In this document: positions 31,543-41,845 of the stretch, piece after piece
Layout of the letters: every line of letters begins with the position of its first letter
How positions within the stretch are numbered: position 1 is the stretch's first letter
From: Neocallimastix lanati (nom. inval.)
Taxonomy: Eukaryota > Neocallimastigomycota > Neocallimastigomycetes > Neocallimastigales > Neocallimastigaceae
Assembly: GCA_016946835.1 (NCBI GenBank)
Contig: JACVTC010000342.1
Span: 1 to 41,845 of the forward strand
Length of the DNA: 41,845 nucleotides
Direction of reading: 5' to 3'
The notes under the pieces: model-generated
What the model was told of the DNA's origin: nothing
Databases searched by the model: none
What the model saw: only the letters and a program-made list of their open reading frames with translations
Program-made: the position numbers and the translations under genes

Positions 31543-31557
31543 AGCTTATTAACAAAA

Positions 31558-31629
31558 GGGGTGTTAGCTCAGCGGTAGAGCAATTGACTGCAGATCAATA
31601 GGTCTTCGGTTCAAATCCGGAACGCCCCT
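31558..31629 (+). tRNA. tRNA-Cys (GCA), copy 2
   Basis: 72 nt, identical to copy 1 except for one D-loop base (C in place of T in 'agcgg'). Anticodon GCA, discriminator U. It lies directly downstream of the LTR chain. Confidence 0.97.
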
Positions 31630-31641
31630 GTCTTATCGTTA

Positions 31642-31712
31642 GCGTTAATAGTATAGAGGTAGAATATTTGCCTTCCAAGCAAATGGCCCGGGTTCGATTC
31701 CCGGTTAACGCA
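31642..31712 (+). tRNA. tRNA-Gly (UCC), copy 2
   Basis: 71 nt, differing from copy 1 at one D-arm base (gtata in place of gtaca). The 12-nt spacer from tRNA-Cys again lacks a T4 run. Confidence 0.97.
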
Positions 31713-32154
31713 ATTTCTTATTTTTTTTTAAGAAAAATTTGTTAATCGTTATTAATACTATTAGAACTAGAATTTAATTCTATCTGTAATAGCAGGTGTT
31801 TACATTACTATTTGATATTTGTATATATTTAGTAATTAAAAATATTTTTTTTTTTCATAAAGAATTTCAATAGCAATAAAAATATTTCATTTGTGATACA
31901 AAGAAAAAAAAATTTTTTTTTTTTGAACAAGGAAGAGAATACACTTCCAAGTGCTTTTTTAATTAAATAATTATACTTTTAAGTATTACAATTATTTTAA
32001 AAAAAAATACGTTATATAATTTAAAAATAAAAAAAAATAAAATCTATGTAAAAAAAAAATACGTTATATAATTTAAAAATAAAAAAAAAATCTACGTAAA
32101 AATATTAAGTAAAAAAAAAAAAATAATAATAAAATAAAAGAAAAAATAAATTTA
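31713..32154. other. tRNA downstream flank, duplicated from locus 1
   Basis: Matches 19947-20321 (attagaactagaa, aatagcaggtgtttaca, gaacaaggaagagaatacac). A short block with 'atacgttatataatttaaaa' is tandemly doubled near 32005-32080. No gene. Confidence 0.7.
31721..31728 (+). terminator. Pol III T-run terminator
   Basis: T8 starting 8 nt after tRNA-Gly, inside a small TTTCTTA/TAAGAAA hairpin. Confidence 0.75.
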
Positions 32155-32426
32155 AATTAATCATTGAAAATTTAAAGTAATAAAGAATAAAAATAAGTTC
32201 AAAAGTTAAAAAAATTTCAGTGCGATGTACACTATGTATATCTTTTTTTATAGCCGCAATTATATCGAACTTTAATCCTTATTTTTCAATATTTCTTTTT
32301 TTATTTCACGTTATTATTTTATTTATTATTATCTTCTAATTGGACAAATAATATTTATTTATTTTATTAATTCTGTGTTTTTTTAAAATAAAATATATTC
32401 ATCTAATTGATAAATAAATAAATAAG

Positions 32427-32465
<39 letters not shown>

Positions 32466-32525
32466 ATATTAAAGTTCGCAATAATTGCGGCTATTAAAAA
32501 AAGATACATATAGTATACATCACAT
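32155..32525. repeat. truncated second copy of the A-B-A' inverted repeat
   Basis: Matches 20322-20690. A' breaks off at 'atacatcaca', where the sequence jumps to the equivalent of about 21930, so the rest of A', B' and the orphan coding-like segment are missing. The TAAA microsatellite is longer here (about 32408-32466). Confidence 0.75.
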
Positions 32526-34460
32526 ATTTTAATTATTATTATTTATTTAAAAATATTTATTTATATATAATTTTCATTATTATATTTTAATTTTTTTTAT
32601 AAATATTATTTACTAAACTAATTAATAAATATTAATATAAAAAAAAATTCATAACTTTTCACTTATAACTATTAACTAATATTATTCCATAATTTTCTTA
32701 TAACTATTATTTAATATTATTCCATAATTTTCTTAACTATTTTAATACATCCATCATATAATTAAACATTCAACCAATATTCTAATTAATATAACTAATT
32801 TTATTATATATTCATAAATTTTTTAATAATTTAATTATTATTATTTAATTATTAATAATAAATTGTATTTAATAATATATTTTAAGATTCATTATATAAA
32901 AATATTTTTTAATAATATATATATTAGTATTTTTTAAATAATATTATTATTTAATTATATATTTTGATAATTATTAATAATAAATTATATTTAATAATAT
33001 ATTTGAAGATCATTATATAAAAATAATTTTTAATAATAAATATATATATAAATTTTTTTTTTTTTTTTTAAAAAATAGTATTTTTGTTATTTTATTCTAT
33101 TTCTATAGGACACGTATCATAATATGGGCACTGATCACACACAATATTTTAAAAAAGCACAATATTGAATATTATAAATAAATAGAGATTCAATTTAAAT
33201 AAAAGTATTTTATAAATTTTTATTTTATTTCATTGTCTGCTTTTTCAAAAGAAAGAAAATTTTCTTCCTTTTATAGTTTTTACATGAATATTAGATTACA
33301 CATGAACATATGAATTTATTTTTATTATTATATTTTAAATATTATTTTAATATTTACATATTTTTAAAATTAACCTATTCTAAAGTATCTATTCTAAAAT
33401 AGAGTTAAATTTTTATTAAACATATCTCTTAAAATATAAATAATATATAATTATTAATATTTAAAATATATTTCCTTGGTAAAATAAAATTATCAATATT
33501 TATAATTCCTAAAACTATATAATACTCAAAATAATATTTAAAATATAAAATAAAACTTATTAATAATAATAATGATGAATTAATTTATTATCGTAGTAAT
33601 AAAATCATTAATAATATCTATTTTAATTATGATAAAAGAAATTAACCATCCCTTTCAAAATAATTATTTGAATAACTACATAATCAATTATTTTAATTAT
33701 TATAACCAATAATATTTATACGTTATTTCTAACCTAAATTTTTTACCTAAATCTTATTTTTATAGTGGTACTCGACATTTATATAGAACATTTAAAATAT
33801 CACATATCGAGTTATTTATTTAGTTGGTCGTTTCTCTAAGGAATTATGACACGATAATATATTCTAATAAATAATAAGAAAATAATTCATAAAAATAATG
33901 TTCTTTTTTTTTTTATAATAATATATTATTCTTTATTTATTTTTATTATTTTATCTTTACTTTTATAAATATGTATTATTATATTCTCATAATTTTATAT
34001 AATTATTAAAATAATTATTTATTATCATATTTTTATTAAACATATCTCTTAAACTATTAATTTCCTAATAACTATATTTAAAAATACAATTTCATAATTA
34101 AATAATATATAGATATTAATATTTTTAAATATATTTCCTTAATAAAATATTATTATCAACATTTATAATATAATTCTTAAAACTATATAATTCTCAAAAT
34201 AATATTTAAAATATAAAATAAAATTTATTAATAATAATGATGAATTAATTTATTATCATAACAATAAAATCATTAATTATATAGTTTATCTATTTTAATT
34301 ATGATAAAAAAAATTAACCATCCCTTTTAAAAATAATTATTTGAATAACTATATAATCAATCAATTATTTTAATTATTAATAACCAATAATATTTATACA
34401 TTATTTCTAACCTAAATTTTTTACCTAAGTCATATTTATATAGTGGTACTATAAAAAGGT
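32526..34460. repeat. rearranged duplicate of the 21.93-23.76 kb LTR region
   Basis: 32526-33415 parallels 21930-22655, including the edge CACGTATCA at about 33117 and the TGATATGGGC-type start (here TAATATGGGC). At 33416 it jumps to the equivalent of 23338 and runs to about 33772. 33776-34455 is then another copy of 23096-23760. No coding frame. Confidence 0.6.
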
Positions 34461-35852
34461 TGATATGGGCACAGATCACACACAATATTTTAAAAACACA
34501 ATATTAAATATTATAGATAAATTTTTATTAGTTTAAAAGTATTTTATAAATTTTTATTTTATTTTATTGTCGTCCCTTTTTCAAAAGAAAGAAAATTTCT
34601 TCCTTTTATAGTTTTTTACATGAATCTTGAATTGAACATTAACATATATATTTATTTATATTATTCTATTATGAATGTTATTTTGATATTAATATATTTT
34701 AAAATTAACCTATTCTAAAGTATCTATTTTAAAATATAGTTGTATAATTATTAATGATTTATTTATATTTAATATTTTAACTATCTATTCTAATAATGTT
34801 TTAATTTATCAATTAATATATAATTTAATATTCTTGTAAATTATTAATATAATATTCTCATAAAGTTTATTATTGTAAAAAGAATACAGAAAATAATAAT
34901 CTATTTTAGAGAAAACAATAAAAATAATAGTTAGTATTGTCAATCGATTTAATTTTATACAGAATTAAATATTTCTGTATTTATTTTATTAAAAACAATT
35001 TATAGATAATTATTTTTATTATAAATAATTTTATTATAAATAATTTTTTTTATTATAACTATTTTAATTTTAAATAATTTCATTATTATAAACATTTTAT
35101 ATTTTTTTCTTTTTATCATTGTTAAGATAATAACTGAATTTCAATTCAATTTCAATTTCAATAATTCAGTTATTTGAATTTCAATATTAAAAAATAATAA
35201 TATAATAATTATTATTAAATTAACTTTATTAAAATATTTAAGAATTAGTCTAGGCCAACTAATTACTAAATATTATTAACATATTGAAATTAATATATAT
35301 TAAATAATGTATACACGTGATTGCCATATTAAATTAATTTTTATATTAATTTATTATCAGAATTTTTACATATTATATTTTAATTATAAAATATAATATT
35401 TAGCTAATATTATATTCTTATATTTTATTTATATTAAATATTTATATTATTATCTTAGTTTATATTATCAATATCAAACTTATATTAATACTATTGCATA
35501 TTCATATTAATAATTAATATTTTAATAATTAATTATTTTTATATAAATACATGTTTAAATCTTTTGATTAATCCTTTGTAGGATTATTGTAATTTAAATT
35601 ATAGTAATAATTATATAAAATAATAATGTAATAAAATATTATTAAGATTAAATAAAATTTATATTTTAGATAAAAACTTAATTATAAAATTTACTAATAA
35701 CAATATGTTTTAAATAAGAATAAAATTTAATTATTAATTAATTACTATAATTTGGCATCTTGACCTAATCGTTAAGACCAAATTATCACAAAACTTTAAC
35801 AATCATTTTTATATATATGCTTATTTGAAGTAAATAAGCTAGTTCCGGATCA
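34461..35852. mobile_element. solo LTR (TGATATGGGC...CCGGATCA) with nested LTR
   Basis: Starts TGATATGGGCACAGATCAC and ends AGTTCCGGATCA; split by the LTR at 35120-35801. The ending 'atatatgcttatttgaa' also precedes the end of the copy at 22369-23094. About 705 bp without the insert. Confidence 0.6.
35120..35801 (-). mobile_element. nested solo LTR with ATCAT target duplication
   Basis: 682 bp, TGTTAAGATAATAAC to AAACTTTAACA, with ATCAT at 35115-35119 and 35802-35806. Reverse copy of 19069-19719. Strand sign is relative to that copy. Confidence 0.9.
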
Positions 35853-35854
35853 AG

Positions 35855-37064
35855 TGATACGGGGTGTCACTAAATACCTTGTATTTCCTATTAAATACTC
35901 TTAATAATAATAAAATAAAATTATTATTAAATATTCTTATTAAAATCTTTTATTAATATCAAATATAATAAAAATTATTATTAAATATTCTTATAAATTT
36001 CTTTTATTAATATTAAATATAATAAAAATTATTATTAAATATTCTTATAAAATTCTTTTATTAATATTAAATATAATAAAAATTATTATTAAATATTCTT
36101 ATAAAAATCTTTTATTAATATTAAATATAATAAAAATTATTATTAAATATTCTTATTAAAATCTTTTATTAATATCAAATATAATAAAAATTATTATTAA
36201 ATATTCTTATTAAAATCTTTTATAATAAAAATTATTATTAAATATTCTTATAAAATTCTTTTATTAATATTAAATATAATAAAAATTATTATTAAATATT
36301 CTTATTAAAATCTTTTATTAATATCAAATATAATAAAAATTATTAAATATTCTAATAAAAATCTTTTATTAATATTAAATATAATAAAAATTATTATTAA
36401 ATATTCTTATTAAAATCTTTTATAATAAAAATTATTATTAAATATTCTTATAAAATTCTTTTATTAATATCAAATCTAATAAAAATTATTATTAAATATT
36501 CTTATTAAAATCTTTTATTAATATCAAATATAATAAAAATTATTATTAAATATTCTTATTAAAATCTTTTATAATAAAAATTATTATTAAATATTCTTAT
36601 AAAATTCTTTTATTAATATTAAATATAATAAAAATTATTGTTGAATATTCTTATTAAAATCTTTTATTAATATCAAATCTAATAAAAATAATTATTAAAT
36701 ATTTTATTAATATTAAATATAATAAAAATTATTACTAAATATTCTTATTAAAAATTATATAATATTTAAATCATTACTAATTCTTATTTTTATATTAAGA
36801 ATAATAAAAACCTATTTCAATAAATATTTGATGTAAAATACAGAATTATAAGTTTCTGTATAATATTTTCTAAAACCTTTGAAATAAACTAAAAATAAAA
36901 CAAAAATTAAAAATAAATTAAATCTTTATTAAAATAAAAATGAACTAAAATACAGAAGAATTCCAATAATAAAAATGATCTAAAATACAGAAAATATCAA
37001 TTCTGTATAATTCTCTCTCTGAATAACAATATCAAGAAGAAGCTACCGCCCGGAATGTCCTTCG
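35855..37064. other. LTR-like unit starting TGATACGGGG, filled by a minisatellite
   Basis: Begins TGATACGGGGTGTCAC two bases after the previous LTR. After the minisatellite it contains 'aaaatacagaa' repeated several times (36835-36985). It ends in a less AT-rich GCTACCGCCCGGAATGTCC before the next TGATAC start at 37065. No CA-type end was found, so its class is uncertain. No coding frame. Confidence 0.4.
35910..36760. repeat. 54-bp/41-bp minisatellite array
   Basis: About 16 units built on 'aataaaaattattattaaat', 'attcttattaaaatctttta' and 'ttaatatcaaat'. Full units are about 54 bp; others lack the TTAATATCAAAT part and are about 41 bp. Long and short units recur in a partly regular order, suggesting higher-order duplication. 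Confidence 0.85.
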
Positions 37065-38460
37065 TGATACAAGCTCCAAATTAATTTTTTATATTTTAAT
37101 TTAATAAATGTTATTTTTTTTTTTTTAAAAAATAATTTAAAATAATAGTTAAAAATTAAAATAAAATAGTTATAATAGTTTTTTTTTTATAAAGAATATA
37201 TTAATAATAAATAAAATGTATTAAAATAAAAGTATAAAAAGAAGAATAAATTTCTTTCTTTTTAATACTGGGAACAAATAATTTTAATTTTAAATTTAAA
37301 TAAAGAATATTTTAAAATTTAATTTTTTTTTTTTTTTTTTTTTCTTGTTTCCAAACTTATTTTTATAGTTATGTGTTAATATTTATTTTTTTTTTGTTTT
37401 GAATATCTTAGTGTTTCAACCCCAGCCCGTATTACAGGTGGTAGACTCGGGGTTGACACTTAGATATTTAAAATCAAGCAGGGGGGGACGGGTATTACCC
37501 TGCTTTGATTTTAAATAAAAAAAAAAATAATTCTTTTTTTAAAAGTTATTTATTTATTTTTTTTTTATTAATATAAAATTTTTTATTTAAAGTACACATA
37601 TTTAATTTTTAAGAAATTGTTACAATATTTATATTTTTTTATAAATTTAAAGTATAATTAATTGTTTATAATTTAAGTAATTTTATAGAATTATTGAATT
37701 AATTTTATATCAATAATTCATTTTTGTTTTAATTTTTATAAATATAATAATATAATATTCAAATATAATTTAATTAAAAATAATTATAAAATAAATATAT
37801 AGAAAATAGTTTTTACTATTTTCTTTGATATTTTTAAGTTAAATAAATTGTTTTTAAAGATTAATATAATAAATTTAATAATCTTTAATTATTTTAAATA
37901 ATACTTGTAATTATTTTCAAAATAAAATAAAATTTTTATAATATTTAATTAATAAATTTGATAATATTTAAATAATAATTTTTATAATAAGTAAAAATTT
38001 TTAATAATAATTTTTAATAATAAATTTAATTAATAATCTTAATAATTTTATAATAATATTTAATAGTTATAATAAATAAATTTTTATAATAATATTTAAT
38101 AATTTTAATAATTTTATAATATTAATAATTTATAATAATTTTTAGAATAATATTTAATTAATAATTTTAATAATTTATAATAATTTTTATAATAATATTT
38201 AATTAATAGTTTTAATAATTTAGTATCTTAAAAGTATAATTTTAATATTTACAATTGTATTTTAATATATACATATATTTAATAATATAACAATAAAGTA
38301 ATTAATTAAAATTTATTTACATTATTTACAAGTTAAAATTAATTTATATCAAAATAAATTAAATTTACAATGAGGTTTAGGTTATGAAGAATATAGGAAA
38401 GTACAATTTAGTAAAGAATTATTAATAATAAAATAAAGGTTATTAATTCATTCTTTATCA
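37065..38460 (-). mobile_element. solo LTR-like unit with GC-rich hairpins
   Basis: TGATACAAGCTCC to CATTCTTTATCA. The last ~230 bp match 7240-7487. If it is one LTR it is unusually long (about 1.4 kb); it could be two fused units. The spacer to the next LTR is CAGG. Confidence 0.45.
37402..37512. other. two adjacent GC-rich stem-loops
   Basis: Stem-loop 1 (37402-37467) has near-complementary ~20-bp arms from AATATCT to CAACCCC and GGGGTTGA to GATATT. Stem-loop 2 (37470-37512) pairs AAAATCAAGCAGGG with CCCTGCTTTGATTTT. The loops carry CCCGT and ACGGG, which are complementary, and both contain GTATTAC. It stands out sharply from DNA that is nearly all A and T. Confidence 0.7.
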
Positions 38461-38464
38461 CAGG

Positions 38465-39253
38465 TGGTATGGTTCATATAATTTTAGGAATATAATAATA
38501 ATTAACACAAATAATAAAATTACAATAAAAAAAATAATTTGTTTTAAAATCAATATTTATTTATTTAAATTTATAAAAGAAAAAATAATAATATAATTAT
38601 TTATTTAATAAAAAGAAAGTTATTGATTATATTTTATTTCACTAAAATTACATGTATTTATATTTTTTTATCAAATTAAAATTTGTAAAGCCTAACTATT
38701 TTTTTTAATAAACTAATTACTAATTATTTTTATAAATAAAACATTTAAATTGAAATTGAATTATTATTTTAGTTAATAATATTATTGTTATAAATAGTAG
38801 TTATATATTATTGAATTATTAATTATTTAATAATAGTTTAATACTAATATATATAAAATAAAAATAAAGAGATTATACAGAATATTTTATTGTGGTTTAG
38901 TTAAATTTAGTAATTAAAAATAAATTTAAATTGATAACGAAAATTTTAATAACTAATTAAATAGATTTGATTATTTTCAATATAACATAATACAAAAGAA
39001 ATATAATATTAATATATTAAGTGGGCAAGGACAATATTCTTGGCTAAAGATTTTTAATACATTATAATGGAATCGGATCGATAATTCAAAAAGGAATTAT
39101 AAGTTAATTAGTGATTTATTAACTTAAGATTTCTATTTAGTAATATTTGAAGAATATTGGAAAGTTCCAATTATATAGAATAGAATAATCTATAAGGTTA
39201 GAATAATTTATATTATTCTAGCACAATTAGTATTATTTGTTCATTCTGTATTA
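38465..39253 (-). repeat. 3' LTR of the decayed gypsy element
   Basis: TGGTATGGTTC to CATTCTGTATTA, about 789 bp. The right edge meets the minus-strand polypurine tract (GCGGGGGCATCT, 39254-39265). AAAGTTCCA near the edge links it to the solo LTRs c and e. The final TTA in place of TCA is probably a mutation. Confidence 0.65.
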
Positions 39254-39277
39254 AGATGCCCCCGCTAAGACTCAAGC

Positions 39278-41845
39278 TAGGTAGAAGCTGAGTTAAACTT
39301 GACAATATTTTTCAAATGAACATTACGATTCATTTGTATATTAGTAGCAGGATCAGCTAAAGTGACTGTATTGAATTGTTTCTTTACCACTTTCATAGGT
39401 CCAACAAAGTAAGGTTCTAATTTAGTTCGATTAAAGTTTCTTACTAGTACTAAATCACCTGGTTTTATTCTTTAGCTTGATTCATACTGGTCTTTTCTTC
39501 TCTCCTAGTAGCCCAATACTTCGAAGCATTTTTGATATTAGATGCGGCCTCCATTACCCATTGGTAGTGTGATACAAATTTTTCCAGTAGAATTTCGTCA
39601 GAAGACTTATTTATACCCTTAGTTGGTCTGGCAGCAATGTCAAAAGGTTGTTGGTCCTCCCTTCCATAAACTAATTCAAAACTTGAATGGTTGGTGATTG
39701 AGTTTTTAGTAGTTCTTAAAGCCCAAAGTGCAGATGGTAAAATTTCATCCCATTCTTTGTGTTGTTGTCCTAGTAATCGTAATAATTTTCCAATTTCTTT
39801 ATTACGATTCTCAACTAAACCATTGCTTTCAGGATGATATGGAGTGATAAATTTAACATATACATCATATAAATCAAGGAAGATTTTTGTCATATCTGAT
39901 GTAAATTGTGTTCCATTATCAGTAGTGATAATTTGAGGTACACCGTGTCGAGCAAATACATTAATTAAAAATTTTATCACATCCTGAGAAGTAACATTTT
40001 CAGTGGGCTCTGCCTCAACCCATTTAGTAAAATAATCAACCACAACGATTATATATTGATTATTATTTCTGGTTTTACTTAGAGGTCCTATAATGTCCAA
40101 TCCTAAGTGTGTAAATGGTCCTTCCACTTCAGTTGGTTTATCTTCTGTTGGTTCAGGGTATGGTTGAGATTTATTTAATTGACATTTTTCACATTTACCT
40201 ATAATTCGCTTAATGTCATTAACCATATTGTTCCAATAGTAGCTCTTTTTCAAACGTTGATATGTCTTGTAATTAGCCTTCGTGTCCTATACTGTGTGCT
40301 TGAAAAATTAATTGAAGTTTTTCTTTTGTATCTGTAACTAATTTTCTATATAATTATTGCCATCAACAAAGTAGTCCACACCATCAATTGTCGTAAATTT
40401 TTCTTCAATAAATTCCTTAATGGTTCTTGAAAGCAGGTTTTCATCTTGTTCCTGATAATTTGTGTTTGTTAAGACAAACTATTTCTTTTTCATTTTTCAT
40501 TTCTTGATAAAGCGTCTGCAACACATTATTCTTCCCAGCTTCATATCGTAAATCAATTCCTAACATACTGACAGTCAAACACCATCTTGTATGGCGAGAG
40601 TTTTGTGGTTCCTTATTTTTAAGTAATCCGATTAAGGGTCTATGGTCTGTATATACTATAGTTTTGCTTAGGATTTCCCATAATATAAGATTTTAATTTA
40701 TTAATACAGTAAATTAGAGCAGCACCTTCTAGATCCGTAATTCCATAATTCTTTTCCGATTTAGATAAACTTCTACTAATAAAATGAACCGGATGCTCCT
40801 TTCCAGTTTCATCATCCTTTTGTAAAAGCACACCGCCTATTCCATCATAGGAAGCATCTGTTCTTATAATAAATTCTCTATCAAATCTAGGAAATCTTAA
40901 TATTGGGGCATTGATTAATCTTTCCTTAAGAATTTTAAAACTTTCTTCTTGTTCCTTTTTCCATTCAAACTTAATACCTTTTCTTAATAGAGTGCAGAGA
41001 GGAGGCAGTAACTTTTGCAAAGTCCTTAATAAAAATTTCTATAATATCCAATGGCTCCTAAAAATGATCGAAGTTCATGAATGTTAGAGGGAGCCTTCCA
41101 TTCTTTAATAGCTTCAACTTTGTTTTCCCAATGGACTTAAACCTTCTGAGGATACTTTATGTCCAAGTACTTCTACTTCAGTTTGCATGAAAGAACACTT
41201 TTCGATATTGATTTTTAACTTATGTTCCTTGAATATTTCTAAGACTTGTTTAAGATGTTCTAGTGTTCTTCTTCAGTTCTTGAGTAGATTAAAATATCAT
41301 CTATAAAGTTATAGACGCATTTTCCTATTAAGGGAAATAGTATACGGTTTCATTTCTCTTTGGAATGTAGCTGGAGCACCTGTTAAACCGAAGGGCATTA
41401 CCTTGAATTGGTAGTTTTCCGAACTTAGTTGTAAAGGTAGTGATTTCAACACTATCATCATCCATTAATATTTGATGATAACCGGAATAAAGATCTAATG
41501 TTGAGAAGATTTTTGCTCCATCTAAGCTATCAAAAATTTCCTCAATATTTGGTAAAGAATAAGAATCCTTCTTAGTTGCTTCATTTTACTTTCCTATAGT
41601 CAATACACAGGCGCCATTTACCGTTCTTTTTAGGCACAAGTACTACTGGTGATGACCATTCTGAACATGAAGGTTCAATTAATCGTTTATATATGAGTTT
41701 GGTTAATTCTTCTTTTAAGATATCTGTTTTTAATTTACTAAGTCGATAAAATTTTTGTTTAATAGGTTTAACTCCTTCCTTAAGAATAATTTTGTGTGGT
41801 GATAAATCTGAAGGTGTTTAATTCTTCAGAAGAAGTTGCAATTAT
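39278..41845 (-). pseudogene. pol: Ty3/gypsy pol, frameshifted and truncated by the window edge
   Basis: Read leftwards: reverse transcriptase (from the window end to about 41050) in several frames, with FSTLDLYSGYHQI near 41490, MPFGLTGAPATFQ near 41390, and the catalytic FIDD with its two Asp codons at 41296-41301. RNase H (41020-40640) has FIIRTDASYDGIGGVLLQ. Integrase (40253-39465) has CEKC at residues 21-24 and the triad D53, D112, E148 (DD35E). A last frame (about 39475-39278) has PGDLVLVRNF and the GPY/F-type EPYFVGP motif. The RT-RNase H-integrase order is the gypsy order. Frame changes between these blocks show it is dead, unless assembly errors are involved. Gag and the 5' LTR lie outside the window. 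Confidence 0.85.

Noticed and set aside
35910-36760. Regular repeats resembling a CRISPR array
   Set aside because: Units are contiguous, without unique spacers, in eukaryotic DNA; a minisatellite.
35855-37064. Complete solo LTR starting TGATACGGGG
   Set aside because: No matching CA-type end or target duplication was found, so it is listed only as an LTR-like unit.
39051-39253. Short 200-bp LTR with TAATACA/TGTATTA ends
   Set aside because: The right-edge motifs align with the ~1-kb LTRs that start TGKTWTGGTTC, so the longer unit 38465-39253 explains the sequence better; the TAATACA match is likely chance.

Overview
The window is extremely AT-rich eukaryotic DNA: long homopolymers, TTA/TAAA microsatellites, Asn-rich reading frames, no operons. 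The best fit is an anaerobic gut fungus (Neocallimastigomycota), judged from base composition, ankyrin-repeat genes and a copia/gypsy mixture. A dictyostelid or another AT-rich protist is not excluded. All comparisons were made by eye; LTR borders are good to a few bases where both ends and spacers are visible, and approximate elsewhere.

Layout. 1-2.7 kb: remnants of two minus-strand copia elements, one an internally deleted LTR-internal-LTR derivative. 3.5-5.2 kb: a minus-strand ankyrin-repeat gene broken by about four frameshifts. 5.3-9.07 kb: old solo LTRs. 9071-14910: a complete, young Ty1/copia element with 239-bp LTRs that look identical, a TAATT target duplication, gag and pol in different frames, and all catalytic motifs present. 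15.6-19.77 kb: a chain of solo LTRs ending 13 bp upstream of a tRNA-Cys(GCA)/tRNA-Gly(UCC) pair. 20.3-20.9 kb: interleaved inverted repeats. 20.98-21.52 kb: an orphan coding-like stretch. 22.4-31.54 kb: a second LTR chain that includes a gag-only gypsy-like element and ends 15 bp upstream of a second copy of the tRNA pair. 31.7-35.85 kb: a rearranged copy of the locus-1 downstream region. 35.9-36.8 kb: a 54-bp minisatellite. 37.07-39.25 kb: two LTRs, one holding a GC-rich double hairpin. 39.25 kb to the end: a decayed minus-strand Ty3/gypsy pol truncated by the window edge.

Main result. Upstream of both tRNA-Cys genes the solo LTRs lie end to end, separated only by short related spacers (GCTT five times at locus 2; CAAAG/AGGTTA types at locus 1). 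The chain stops at the distance from the tRNA expected of Pol III-targeted Ty3/gypsy integration. The simplest reading is repeated insertion into one site that is regenerated by its own target duplication, so that the chain is a dated record of insertions, oldest outermost. A second point is that three diverged copia elements share a primer-binding site matching the anticodon arm of tRNA-Lys(CUU), not a tRNA 3' end, set in a conserved hairpin and followed by a poly(A) leader.
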